Made by a program: the position numbers and the translations under genes | Shown here: positions 8,373-15,733 of the stretch, one piece after another | How positions within the stretch are numbered: position 1 is the stretch's first letter | Layout of the letters: each line of letters opens with the position of its first letter | Notes under the pieces: model-generated | What the model was told of the DNA's origin: nothing | Seen by the model: the letters and a program-made list of their open reading frames with translations, nothing else | The model's database searches: none | NCBI GenBank assembly: GCA_964649815.1 | Contig: CAZYQC010000010.1 | Location: 1 to 64,000, forward strand | Source: G013214665 sp964649815 | Lineage (GTDB): Bacteria; Pseudomonadota; Alphaproteobacteria; Rhodobacterales; Rhodobacteraceae | Direction: 5' to 3' | Length of the DNA stretch: 64,000 nt

Positions 8373-9173
8373 TCAGCCCAAGCGGCAGGACTTGACCCAC
8401 CAATCAGGCCGTTTCGATTGTATGGTTTCTTCGGCGGATTGGGCTGCGCCTGCGTCTGAGAACAGTCCAAAACACGTGCTGCCAGAACCGGACATGCGCG
8501 CTAATGTGCATGCTGGCTGATCCGACAAGACTGCCAGGACGTCGGATATTTGCGGCGCAATCTGCACGGCCGGCGCTTCGAGGTCGTTGCGCTGATGCTT
8601 CAGCCACGCAAGGAAGCCTGCGGGATTGTCCCACATGTCCTCCATACCAGGGTTCGTTTTGTGCTCCAGACCGCCAAAGACCTGTGGTGTCGGCACATGA
8701 ACGCCCGGGTTCACCAAAACGGCATGCAGCCTGGGCAATGTGGGGACATCGCTCAGCACGTCTCCGATCTCGCGCATGCGGACGGCTTCGCCGATCCGGC
8801 AGACCGGCACATCTGCGCCCAGGCTCGCGCCGAAGCCTTGGTGATCCAACCAATTCAAAAGAGCGGCGGCATCAGAAGATCCACCACCAATCCCCGCCCC
8901 ATGCGGTAGGTTCTTTTCGATTTGCACCTGCCCATGCCAACCGGCAAGCTCGGCCGCGCGCCAGACAAGGTTGCGGTGATCTAACGGCACGCCCTCAGCA
9001 AACGGGCCACGAACGTCGATGCGCATGTCAGGCGCGTCTTGCACCCACATCCGATCGCCGAAGTCGGCAAAGACCACGAGCGAGTCCAACAGGTGATAGC
9101 CGTCCGCCCGCTGTCCGGTTACATGCAGTGTCAGATTAACCTTTGCAGGCGCAAAAATCTCAGCCTTCGTCAT
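8373..9173 (-). CDS. ispE: 4-diphosphocytidyl-2-C-methyl-D-erythritol kinase
   Basis: Phosphorylates CDP-methylerythritol in the non-mevalonate isoprenoid pathway. The GHMP-kinase signatures are clear: PAKVNLTLHVTGQRADGYH near residue 9 with catalytic Lys and Asp region, and the ATP loop LPHGAGIGGGSSDAA (about 89-103). At 266 residues it is slightly short for the family but both ends look intact. Its start overlaps the end of the upstream TPR gene by 14 bases, so it is translated from the same message. Confidence 0.93.
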   Translation of the reverse strand: MTKAEIFAPAKVNLTLHVTGQRADGYHLLDSLVVFADFGDRMWVQDAPDMRIDVRGPFAEGVPLDHRNLVWRAAELAGWHGQVQIEKNLPHGAGIGGGSSDAAALLNWLDHQGFGASLGADVPVCRIGEAVRMREIGDVLSDVPTLPRLHAVLVNPGVHVPTPQVFGGLEHKTNPGMEDMWDNPAGFLAWLKHQRNDLEAPAVQIAPQISDVLAVLSDQPACTLARMSGSGSTCFGLFSDAGAAQSAEETIQSKRPDWWVKSCRLG

Positions 9174-10866
9174 TGGCCACTTGCAAAGGCGGCGCGCCCT
9201 CTTCGGCGAGGACGGCGTCTAGGCCAACGTCAAGCTTGCGCCGAATGCGGTCCGGTTCGGCTTCGCCCGGGTCGCTTTCATCCACAAAGCTCAGCGCGCG
9301 GCTCCACTGAAACTCGGCCTCGCGAAACCGCCCAACGGCCCAATAGACATCGCCCAGGTGATCGTTGACGACCGGATCAACAGGCATCAACTCCACCGCA
9401 CGCTCCATATGGACCACAGCCTCGTTGTAGCGGCCCAAGCGGTAAAGAACCCAGCCAAGGGAATCCACGATGTATCCGCTGTCGGGGCTTGCTGCGACGG
9501 CTTGCTCAATGAGTTCCAGCGCCTCATCAAGTTTGACCTTCTTTTCGACCAAGGAATACCCGAGGTAATTGAGAACCTGCGGCTGTCCTGGCCGCAGCTC
9601 TAACGCGCGGCGAAAATCTGCTTCGGCCTCGGGCCAAGAGCCCAACCGCTCAAACGAAATCGCGCGGGTGTAGTGCAAGAACCAAGCGGACCTTGCCCCT
9701 TCGGACAAAAGGCTCAGCGCGGTGTCGTAGGATTCAACCGCTCCGCCCCAGTCTTCCAATTGCCGATAGACATCGCCCAGAGTTGAATGCACCTGAGCGA
9801 CATCCGGGTATGTCTTGGCGAGTTGCTCCAACACCTCGACCGCCGCTTCCATTTTGTCAGAGCGCCGCAAAGAGGCCGCCCGCCCCAACTCGGCCGCGTA
9901 AAACGCAGGGTGATCCTGTGGAACCAGCCGATAGGTGTCGGCGGCAAGGTCAGATTGGCCAAGCTCTTCCAACACTTCTGCATTGAACAACAAGGCATCG
10001 ACATGTTCGGGGCGCAGATATTGCGCGATCCGACCATAAAGCAGGGTGTAATTCAGACCGGCTTCGTTCCGAAGCGCTTCGGCGAGCGTATAATAGACCT
10101 CTGCCGCACCATCACGGGCCGAGCGAACATGCGTGAACGGCAGGGTTTGCCCCTCAGACAGAGGCGCAACATAGGCCATCAGCTCTGGGTCCATTTCAGC
10201 GCCAAAGGCGCTTTGGATCGCCTCCAGCGCCTCCTCGTTTCGACCCAGCTGCGACAAAATCTGCGCACGTGCCAGAACGGACCCGCGCGTGATTGTTGTC
10301 AGGCCCGTGTCGACCGAAAGAACACCTTCGGCTGCGTCGAATTCACCGGTCGCGGCCAAGGCCAGGGCTTTGTGATAGAGCGCGAAACCGCGCAACCCTT
10401 GCTGTTTGGAGATTTCGTCAAAAGCGGCCATCGCGGCGTCAAGATCGTCTGTCCCGACCAGGGCCCAAGCCTCTAGAAGGCCGTCAACCAAAGGACCGAT
10501 GCCCTTTTCCGACGTGTCACGATCCAGAAAACCGGCGTAGTCTTCCCGCTGCAGCATCTCGGCGGCCACGGCCATATGCGCCGCTTGGCTGCGCAGCCCC
10601 TGCGCCTCCATCAGGCGCGCAATCGGCAAGGCGCGCTCAAGCTCGCCCGCGCCAAGCTGGGCAAAGATCATGTCCTCCATGAGTTCCACGTTTTGCGGAT
10701 CACGGGCGAGCGCACGTGTGTAATAGCTGGCCGCAGAGTCAAAATCGTTGGCTTTGGCAGCCTGTCGCGCCGCCAAATAGGCGCCCGACGCCGTTTGCGC
10801 GACAGCGACGCCTGTACTGGCAACAAGAGCGACAAGCGCAACAGTAGACAACAATGTTCGGGTCAT
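9160..10866 (-). CDS. Secreted TPR-repeat protein
   Basis: A 568-residue protein with a Sec signal peptide (MTRTLLSTVALVALVASTGV then AVAQ, cleavage likely after AQ) followed by many tetratricopeptide repeats, e.g. AARQAAKANDFDSAASYYTR near the N-terminus and the run NYLGYSLVEKKVKLDEALEL to LDSLGWVLYRLGRYNEAVVH near the C-terminus. It should be periplasmic or outer-membrane associated and act as a protein-protein scaffold. I begin at the ATG at 10866 since upstream codons spoil the signal peptide. It precedes and overlaps ispE. No enzymatic domain is visible. Confidence 0.85.
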   Translation of the reverse strand: MTRTLLSTVALVALVASTGVAVAQTASGAYLAARQAAKANDFDSAASYYTRALARDPQNVELMEDMIFAQLGAGELERALPIARLMEAQGLRSQAAHMAVAAEMLQREDYAGFLDRDTSEKGIGPLVDGLLEAWALVGTDDLDAAMAAFDEISKQQGLRGFALYHKALALAATGEFDAAEGVLSVDTGLTTITRGSVLARAQILSQLGRNEEALEAIQSAFGAEMDPELMAYVAPLSEGQTLPFTHVRSARDGAAEVYYTLAEALRNEAGLNYTLLYGRIAQYLRPEHVDALLFNAEVLEELGQSDLAADTYRLVPQDHPAFYAAELGRAASLRRSDKMEAAVEVLEQLAKTYPDVAQVHSTLGDVYRQLEDWGGAVESYDTALSLLSEGARSAWFLHYTRAISFERLGSWPEAEADFRRALELRPGQPQVLNYLGYSLVEKKVKLDEALELIEQAVAASPDSGYIVDSLGWVLYRLGRYNEAVVHMERAVELMPVDPVVNDHLGDVYWAVGRFREAEFQWSRALSFVDESDPGEAEPDRIRRKLDVGLDAVLAEEGAPPLQVANDEG

Positions 10867-11001
10867 ATTGATTATCCGGCCTCTGCTTTTCCACCAGCAG
10901 GCTAACAGCCTGCCTTCGGGGTGCAAGCCCGTTACACACAACAAGGATCAAATCCCCGCGTCCTGCCCCACCCCGGCGCAGAATTCAGCAAGGCCCAAAC
11001 G

Positions 11002-11029
11002 AAAGAGGCGGCCAAAGGGCCGCCTCTTT
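11002..11029 (-). terminator. Rho-independent terminator after the ETF-QO gene
   Basis: A perfect 12-base stem AAAGAGGCGGCC / GGCCGCCTCTTT (11002-11013 and 11018-11029) with a 4-base loop lies 24 bases past the ETF-QO stop. Read on the minus strand it is followed by TTTCGTTT. Confidence 0.8.
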
Positions 11030-11052
11030 TGCGCTGATTGGTGAACAGCCCA

Positions 11053-12702
11053 TTACATGTTGGGATAGTTTGGTCCGTCCCCACCCTGCGGCGTTTCCCA
11101 GTTGATGTTCTGGCTGGGGTCTTTGATATCGCAGGTTTTGCAATGCACACAGTTTTGGAAGTTGATCACAAAGCGGGCGTCCTTGCCCTCTTCTTCGACA
11201 ACCTCATAAACACCAGCAGGGCAATACCGCTGTGCTGGTTCCGCAAATTTGGGCAGGTTGATCCCGATTGGGATGGACGCGTCCTTGAGTTTGAGGTGCG
11301 CTGGTTGGCTTTCCTCATGGTTCGTCATTGCGAAAGAAACATTGGTCAAACGGTCAAACGACAGCACACCATCGGGTTTTGGATAGTCGATTTCGCTGTG
11401 CTTAGACGCTTCCTCGGTCGCGGCTGCGTCTGACTTGCCATGCGATTGCGTGCCAAACACAGAAAAGCCCAACGTGTTGGTCCACATGTCGAACCCACCA
11501 AGAACAAGTGATGCCGTCAGGCCGTATTTGGACCAGAATGGTTTGACGTTGCGCACCTTCTTGAGGTCTTTGCCGATGGCGCCTTCGCGTACCTCGGTCT
11601 CATATGCGCTCAGCTCATCGCCCGAACGACCCTCGGCAATGGCCTTGATCGCTGCTTCGGCTGCGGCCTTCCCAGAGAGCATCGCATTGTGATTGCCCTT
11701 GATGCGGGGGACGTTCACCATCCCGACCGAGCATCCCAGCATCGCAACGCCAGGGGCTACCATCTTGGGCATCGCCTGGTAGCCACCCTCGGAAATTGCC
11801 CGCGCGCCATAAGCGACACGCTTTCCACCTTTGAGAAGTTCCGCCACCATTGGGTGATGCTTGAACCGCTGGAATTCCATGTAAGGATACAGGTGTGGGT
11901 TCTTGTAGTTCAGGTGCACAACAAAGCCGACGTAGACTTGGTTGTTGTCCAAATGATAGATGAACGAACCGCCACCCGCGTTTGAGCCCAAAGGCCATCC
12001 CATCGTGTGCGTAACGGTGCCTTCTTTGTGCTTTTCTGGGTCGATCTCCCAGATTTCTTTCATGCCGATGCCGAACTTCTGCGGCTCTTTGCCATCCTGC
12101 AGGTTGTACTTTTCGATCACCTGCTTGGAAAGCGACCCACGCACACCTTCGCTGAGGAAGACATACTTGCCGTGCAATTCCATGCCGGGCTCGGTGTTTT
12201 CTCCAATCGAGCCGTCAGCTTCGAGGCCGAATACACCAGCGACAACGCCTTTGACCTCGCCGTTTTCACCGAAGACCAGCTCAGAGCAGGCCATGCCAGG
12301 GAAAATTTCGACACCCAACTCTTCGGCTTGTTCCGCCATCCAGCGGCAAACGTTGCCCATCGAGACGATGTAGTTGCCGTGGTTGTTCATCAACGGCGGC
12401 ATTGGGAAATTCGGGATGCGCAATTGCCCGGCTTCGCCCAACATGTAGAAATTGTCTTCTTTCACGGGAACGGTGATCGGCGCGCCTTTTTCTTTCCAAT
12501 CCGGGATAAGAGCGTCCAGACCGCAAGGGTCCAAAACCGCACCGGACAAGATATGTGCGCCAACCTCAGACCCTTTTTCCAACACGACGACGTTGATCTC
12601 GGGATCAAGCTGTTTCAAGCGAATGGCAGCCGACAGGCCAGCGGGGCCTGCGCCGACAATCACAACGTCGTATTCCATTGCTTCGCGTTCAATCTCTGCC
12701 AT
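11053..12702 (-). CDS. Electron-transfer flavoprotein-ubiquinone oxidoreductase
   Basis: Passes electrons from acyl-CoA and other dehydrogenases via ETF into the ubiquinone pool at the inner membrane. The 549-residue length is normal. FAD-binding GAGPAGLSAA is near residue 19, and the C-terminal ferredoxin-like part supplies the [4Fe-4S] ligands: one Cys in RYCPAGVY and three in CVHCKTC. The ATG at 12702 is preceded by AGGAG. It stands as a single gene with its own terminator and functionally links to the acyl-CoA dehydrogenase at 23.2-24.9 kb. Confidence 0.95.
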   Translation of the reverse strand: MAEIEREAMEYDVVIVGAGPAGLSAAIRLKQLDPEINVVVLEKGSEVGAHILSGAVLDPCGLDALIPDWKEKGAPITVPVKEDNFYMLGEAGQLRIPNFPMPPLMNNHGNYIVSMGNVCRWMAEQAEELGVEIFPGMACSELVFGENGEVKGVVAGVFGLEADGSIGENTEPGMELHGKYVFLSEGVRGSLSKQVIEKYNLQDGKEPQKFGIGMKEIWEIDPEKHKEGTVTHTMGWPLGSNAGGGSFIYHLDNNQVYVGFVVHLNYKNPHLYPYMEFQRFKHHPMVAELLKGGKRVAYGARAISEGGYQAMPKMVAPGVAMLGCSVGMVNVPRIKGNHNAMLSGKAAAEAAIKAIAEGRSGDELSAYETEVREGAIGKDLKKVRNVKPFWSKYGLTASLVLGGFDMWTNTLGFSVFGTQSHGKSDAAATEEASKHSEIDYPKPDGVLSFDRLTNVSFAMTNHEESQPAHLKLKDASIPIGINLPKFAEPAQRYCPAGVYEVVEEEGKDARFVINFQNCVHCKTCDIKDPSQNINWETPQGGDGPNYPNM

Positions 12703-12901
12703 CAAACGGCTCCTATCGCTGCACAGGTCGCGTGGGAGCGACCTCGAAATCCTCTGGCGTCGTTACAGGGGCTGCCCTACCGCCGTCAATTGGAACCCGG
12801 CGGCATGCGACAAAGCGTAATATAGATTGCAATTCGCAAATGATCCGCCATCGTCGAAAACCTACAGTTTCTGCGCATCTATTCGACCCAAAGGAGAGAT
12901 C

Positions 12902-13213
12902 ATGCCTGTTTCAGTTCAAGTCATTTACCCCACCTCCGACGGCAGCACGTTTGACCACGGCTATTACGCGTCCAAACACATGGAGATCGTCGGCGCACAT
13001 ATGGGCCCGCATATTCACAGCACCGTTGTCACCAAAGGCTTGGCGGGCGGAGGGCCTGACGCGCCGGCGCCGTTTCATGCGATTGCGACAATCGTATTTG
13101 CCGACCAAGCGGCAATGGATGCAGCGCTCGCAGCGTCCGGGCCGGTGATGGCGGATCTGCCAAACTTCACCAATGTGCGCCCTCAGATGCTGATTGGTGA
13201 AGTCATCGGATAA
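12902..13213 (+). CDS. EthD-family small protein
   Basis: A 103-residue ferredoxin-like-fold protein: VQVIYPTSDGSTFDHGYYAS then KHMEIVGAHMGPHIHST, with the YYxxxH pattern and the FHAIATIVFADQAAMDAALA half typical of EthD/dimeric alpha-beta barrel proteins. Members are linked to oxidative or xenobiotic metabolism but mostly uncharacterised. AAAGGAGA precedes the ATG. It converges on soxR (stop codons 4 bases apart), an arrangement that hints at oxidative-stress association; this is inference. Confidence 0.82.
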   Translation: MPVSVQVIYPTSDGSTFDHGYYASKHMEIVGAHMGPHIHSTVVTKGLAGGGPDAPAPFHAIATIVFADQAAMDAALAASGPVMADLPNFTNVRPQMLIGEVIG

Positions 13214-13217
13214 GCGA

Positions 13218-13670
13218 TCAGGCGTCTGGCCTGTCGCCCATCAAATACCTTGGGCCGACGCCGTGGCGGGCGGCCCTGTCTTCCTTGTTGTAGAGCTGGC
13301 ATGCCTCCAGACTGAGGCACCCGCAACCAATGCACCCATCCAGCCTGTCCCGCAACGATTCCAGTCGTGTAATCCGCTCTTCAATGGCGTTGCGAAACTG
13401 CGTTCCAATGCGTGCCCAATCCGATTTGGTCGGGGTTCGGCCCTTTGGCAAACGATCAAGCTGGGCTTTGATTTGCGGCAAGGTGAACCCGCATTGCTGG
13501 GCGATAATGACAAAGCTCAGGCGCCGCAGATCTCCGCGATCAAACCTGCGCTGGCCTCCGGCATTGCGCCAAGGCGCAATCAGACCTTGCTCTTCGTAGT
13601 AGCGAATGGCCGACACGGCCAAACCGGACCGCTCCGCGATCATTCCGATTGTTAAGCCATCTCTGGGCAT
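13218..13670 (-). CDS. soxR: Redox-sensitive MerR-family activator SoxR
   Basis: A 150-residue MerR regulator. The N-terminal winged helix contains TIGMIAERSGLAVSAIRYYE; a dimerisation helix follows, then the [2Fe-2S] binding motif C113-x2-C116-x-C118-x5-C124 (CIGCGCLSLEAC), with exactly the SoxR spacing. SoxR turns on target promoters when its cluster is oxidised by redox-cycling compounds. The start lies 27 bases from a near-perfect SoxR operator that faces the divergent VOC gene, so that gene is the obvious direct target. There is no soxS, as expected outside enterobacteria. Confidence 0.95.
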   Translation of the reverse strand: MPRDGLTIGMIAERSGLAVSAIRYYEEQGLIAPWRNAGGQRRFDRGDLRRLSFVIIAQQCGFTLPQIKAQLDRLPKGRTPTKSDWARIGTQFRNAIEERITRLESLRDRLDGCIGCGCLSLEACQLYNKEDRAARHGVGPRYLMGDRPDA

Positions 13671-13697
13671 GGGTGACTCCCCCGGGAAAAAAGGCGC

Positions 13698-13728
13698 TTG
13701 ACCTCAAGTTAACTTGAGGAATTACACC
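13698..13728 (+). promoter_or_regulatory. SoxR-controlled promoter (sox box) driving the VOC gene
   Basis: TTGACC (13698-13703) and TACACC (13723-13728) are separated by 19 bases, the overlong spacer used by MerR-family activators. The spacer holds the perfect 18-base palindrome CCTCAAGTTAACTTGAGG (13702-13719), the same core as the soxS operator of enterobacteria as I know it. The gene 35 bases downstream encodes a glyoxalase-fold protein. Confidence 0.9.
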
Positions 13729-13762
13729 TAATCCAGACCGTTAAGTCAAAGGAGAAGCGATC

Positions 13763-14143
13763 ATGCAAGCACGATTGGAACATACCAATTTGACAGTTTC
13801 AGATCCCGAAAAGACCGCCGCCTGGATGGAACAGGTCTTTGGTTGGCACATCCGCTGGACGGGTGCTGCGATGCAGACGGGCCGAACCGTACACGTCGGC
13901 ACCCAAGGGCAATACCTGGCGCTGTTTACCCCTGGAAATCCCGGACAGCCACAAGACGACAATTATGCCACCATCGGCGGCCTCAATCATATTGCCGTTG
14001 AAACCGACGATATCGACGCAATGGAAACACGGGTGAAATCAGCAGGGTTTCAAACCGTAAATCACGCAGATTATGAACCCGGTCGCCGTTTCTATTTCCA
14101 CGACCACGACAATATCGAATACGAGGTCGTGCAATACGACTGA
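13763..14143 (+). CDS. VOC-family (glyoxalase/bleomycin-resistance fold) protein
   Basis: A 126-residue vicinal-oxygen-chelate protein. Likely metal-site residues are H8 in LEHTNLTV, the H in LNHIAVETDD and the last E in IEYEVVQYD. Such proteins are glyoxalases, dioxygenases or drug-binding proteins, so the substrate is not assignable. A strong AAAGGAGAAG precedes the ATG. Expression is predicted to depend on SoxR through the sox box immediately upstream, pointing to detoxification or binding of a redox-cycling compound or its product. Confidence 0.87.
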   Translation: MQARLEHTNLTVSDPEKTAAWMEQVFGWHIRWTGAAMQTGRTVHVGTQGQYLALFTPGNPGQPQDDNYATIGGLNHIAVETDDIDAMETRVKSAGFQTVNHADYEPGRRFYFHDHDNIEYEVVQYD

Positions 14144-14233
14144 GCCCTTGCAATCTGGTGTCTCATTTGGTCAGGGTACATGAACTGATTTTGGCGGCCC
14201 GACGCGGCCGCCATAGCCGTTTGGACTGGGCCC

Positions 14234-14704
14234 ATGGACAAAATACCGATGACCCGCGCGGGTCACACCGCGCTTGAAGCAGAACTGAAAACGCTCAAAA
14301 CCGATGAGCGTCCGGCGATCATTAAAGCAATCGCCGAAGCCCGCGAACACGGCGATCTGTCCGAAAATGCCGAATACCATTCGGCGCGCGAAAAACAATC
14401 GTTCATCGAAGGGCGCATCAAAGAGTTGGAGGCGATCTTGTCTCTGGCCGAGGTGATTGACCCGGCCAAGCTGTCCGGCGCGATCAAGTTCGGCGCGACG
14501 GTGACGTTGGTCGACGAAGATACTGACGAGGAAAAGCGCTATCAAATCGTGGGCGAGCACGAAGCAAACATCGAAAAGGGTTTGCTGAACATCAAATCGC
14601 CGATTGCGCGCGCTTTGATCGGCAAAGAAGAAGGCGACAGCGTCGAAGTGCGCACGCCCGGCGGTGAGCGGTCTTACGAAGTCCTCCAAGTCGAATTCAT
14701 CTAA
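14234..14704 (+). CDS. greA: Transcription elongation factor GreA
   Basis: Rescues backtracked RNA polymerase by stimulating transcript cleavage. The 156-residue protein has the N-terminal coiled coil with EHGDLSENAEYHSAREKQSF, whose D and E at the tip are the catalytic acidic pair, and the C-terminal FKBP-like domain ending SYEVLQVEFI. Start MDKIPMTRAGHTALEAELKT is classic. The Shine-Dalgarno is weak. Four bases separate it from the next gene, so they are co-transcribed. Confidence 0.95.
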   Translation: MDKIPMTRAGHTALEAELKTLKTDERPAIIKAIAEAREHGDLSENAEYHSAREKQSFIEGRIKELEAILSLAEVIDPAKLSGAIKFGATVTLVDEDTDEEKRYQIVGEHEANIEKGLLNIKSPIARALIGKEEGDSVEVRTPGGERSYEVLQVEFI

Positions 14705-14708
14705 CCTC

Positions 14709-15728
14709 ATGTCGGATGCCCCCAAACAGGCAAAGCCCACACCGATGGGCCTCTATGACAAGCCGCGCAGCAGCGGCGTCACCGGGGTGGAAGTCATTGC
14801 CATCGTCTTGACGGCGCTGTGGCTCGCAGGTGCTGTTGCGTTCTTTTTCTTTATTGAACGGGGCGAAGCCGACGATCCCGACAGCCTGCGCTTTATCATG
14901 ACGATGTTGGCGATCTTTATGCCGGTGGCGATGATTTGGGTTGCGGCGACCGCGGCACGCGCGAGCCGTGTGATGCGAGAAGAAAGCCAAAGGCTGCAAA
15001 CGGCGATCGACGCCATTCGTCAGGCCTATATTGCCCAGGCTCAGACCGGAGGCCTAAGCGCCGAAAGCTCGGTGGCGCGAAAGATTGATGAAATCGCTGC
15101 CGCGACACGCAAGATCGAGACGCAACAGGCGATGTTTTCTTCCACGCGCACCGCGCCAGCCGAGGCGACGCTTCAATCGCCCCAAGCTGCACCACTGCCT
15201 GCGGCCGAGGCGCAAGCCGCACTGGCCTTGGGCACCTCTGCCGAAGACATTGCCCCGCCGTTGCCGACCAGCGACTTTATCCGCGCATTGAATTTTCCTG
15301 AAACGGCCGAGGACGAAGAAGGCTTTGCCGCGCTGCGCAAGGCGATGAAGGATCGCTCTGTTTCCATGATGGTTCAAGCCGCGCAAGACGTCCTCACGCT
15401 GCTTAGCCAGGATGGCATCTATATGGACGATCTGCGCCCAGATCGGGCGCGCCCCGAGGTGTGGCGCGCTTTTGCAGATGGCGCACGCGGCCGGTCCGTT
15501 GCCTCTTTGGGCGGTGTCCGTGATCGTTCGTCGCTTGCCCTTGCCGCGGGCCGGATGAAGCAAGACCCGATTTTCCGCGACACTGCGCACCATTTTCTAA
15601 GGCGTTTCGACAAAACGTTTTCCAGCTTCAGCGAGACAGCAACAGACGAAGACATCGCGGATTTCGCCGATACCAGAACAGCCCGTGCGTTCATGCTCTT
15701 GGGGCGTGTCGCAGGGACGTTCGACTGA
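14709..15728 (+). CDS. Conserved-looking membrane protein, unknown function
   Basis: A 339-residue protein with two transmembrane helices (about 26-49 and 60-83), then a coiled coil (about 88-145, including RKIDEIAAATRKIETQQAMF), a low-complexity Ala/Pro linker (about 148-190) and a folded cytoplasmic C-terminal domain with FIRALNFPETAEDEEGFAAL and the repeated Phe/Arg-rich end. The topology suggests an inner-membrane anchor with a large cytoplasmic domain. It follows greA by four bases and converges on moeA. I do not recognise a family; I have only an impression that similar greA-linked genes occur in Rhodobacteraceae. Confidence 0.75.
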   Translation: MSDAPKQAKPTPMGLYDKPRSSGVTGVEVIAIVLTALWLAGAVAFFFFIERGEADDPDSLRFIMTMLAIFMPVAMIWVAATAARASRVMREESQRLQTAIDAIRQAYIAQAQTGGLSAESSVARKIDEIAAATRKIETQQAMFSSTRTAPAEATLQSPQAAPLPAAEAQAALALGTSAEDIAPPLPTSDFIRALNFPETAEDEEGFAALRKAMKDRSVSMMVQAAQDVLTLLSQDGIYMDDLRPDRARPEVWRAFADGARGRSVASLGGVRDRSSLALAAGRMKQDPIFRDTAHHFLRRFDKTFSSFSETATDEDIADFADTRTARAFMLLGRVAGTFD

Positions 15729-15733
15729 GGCCG

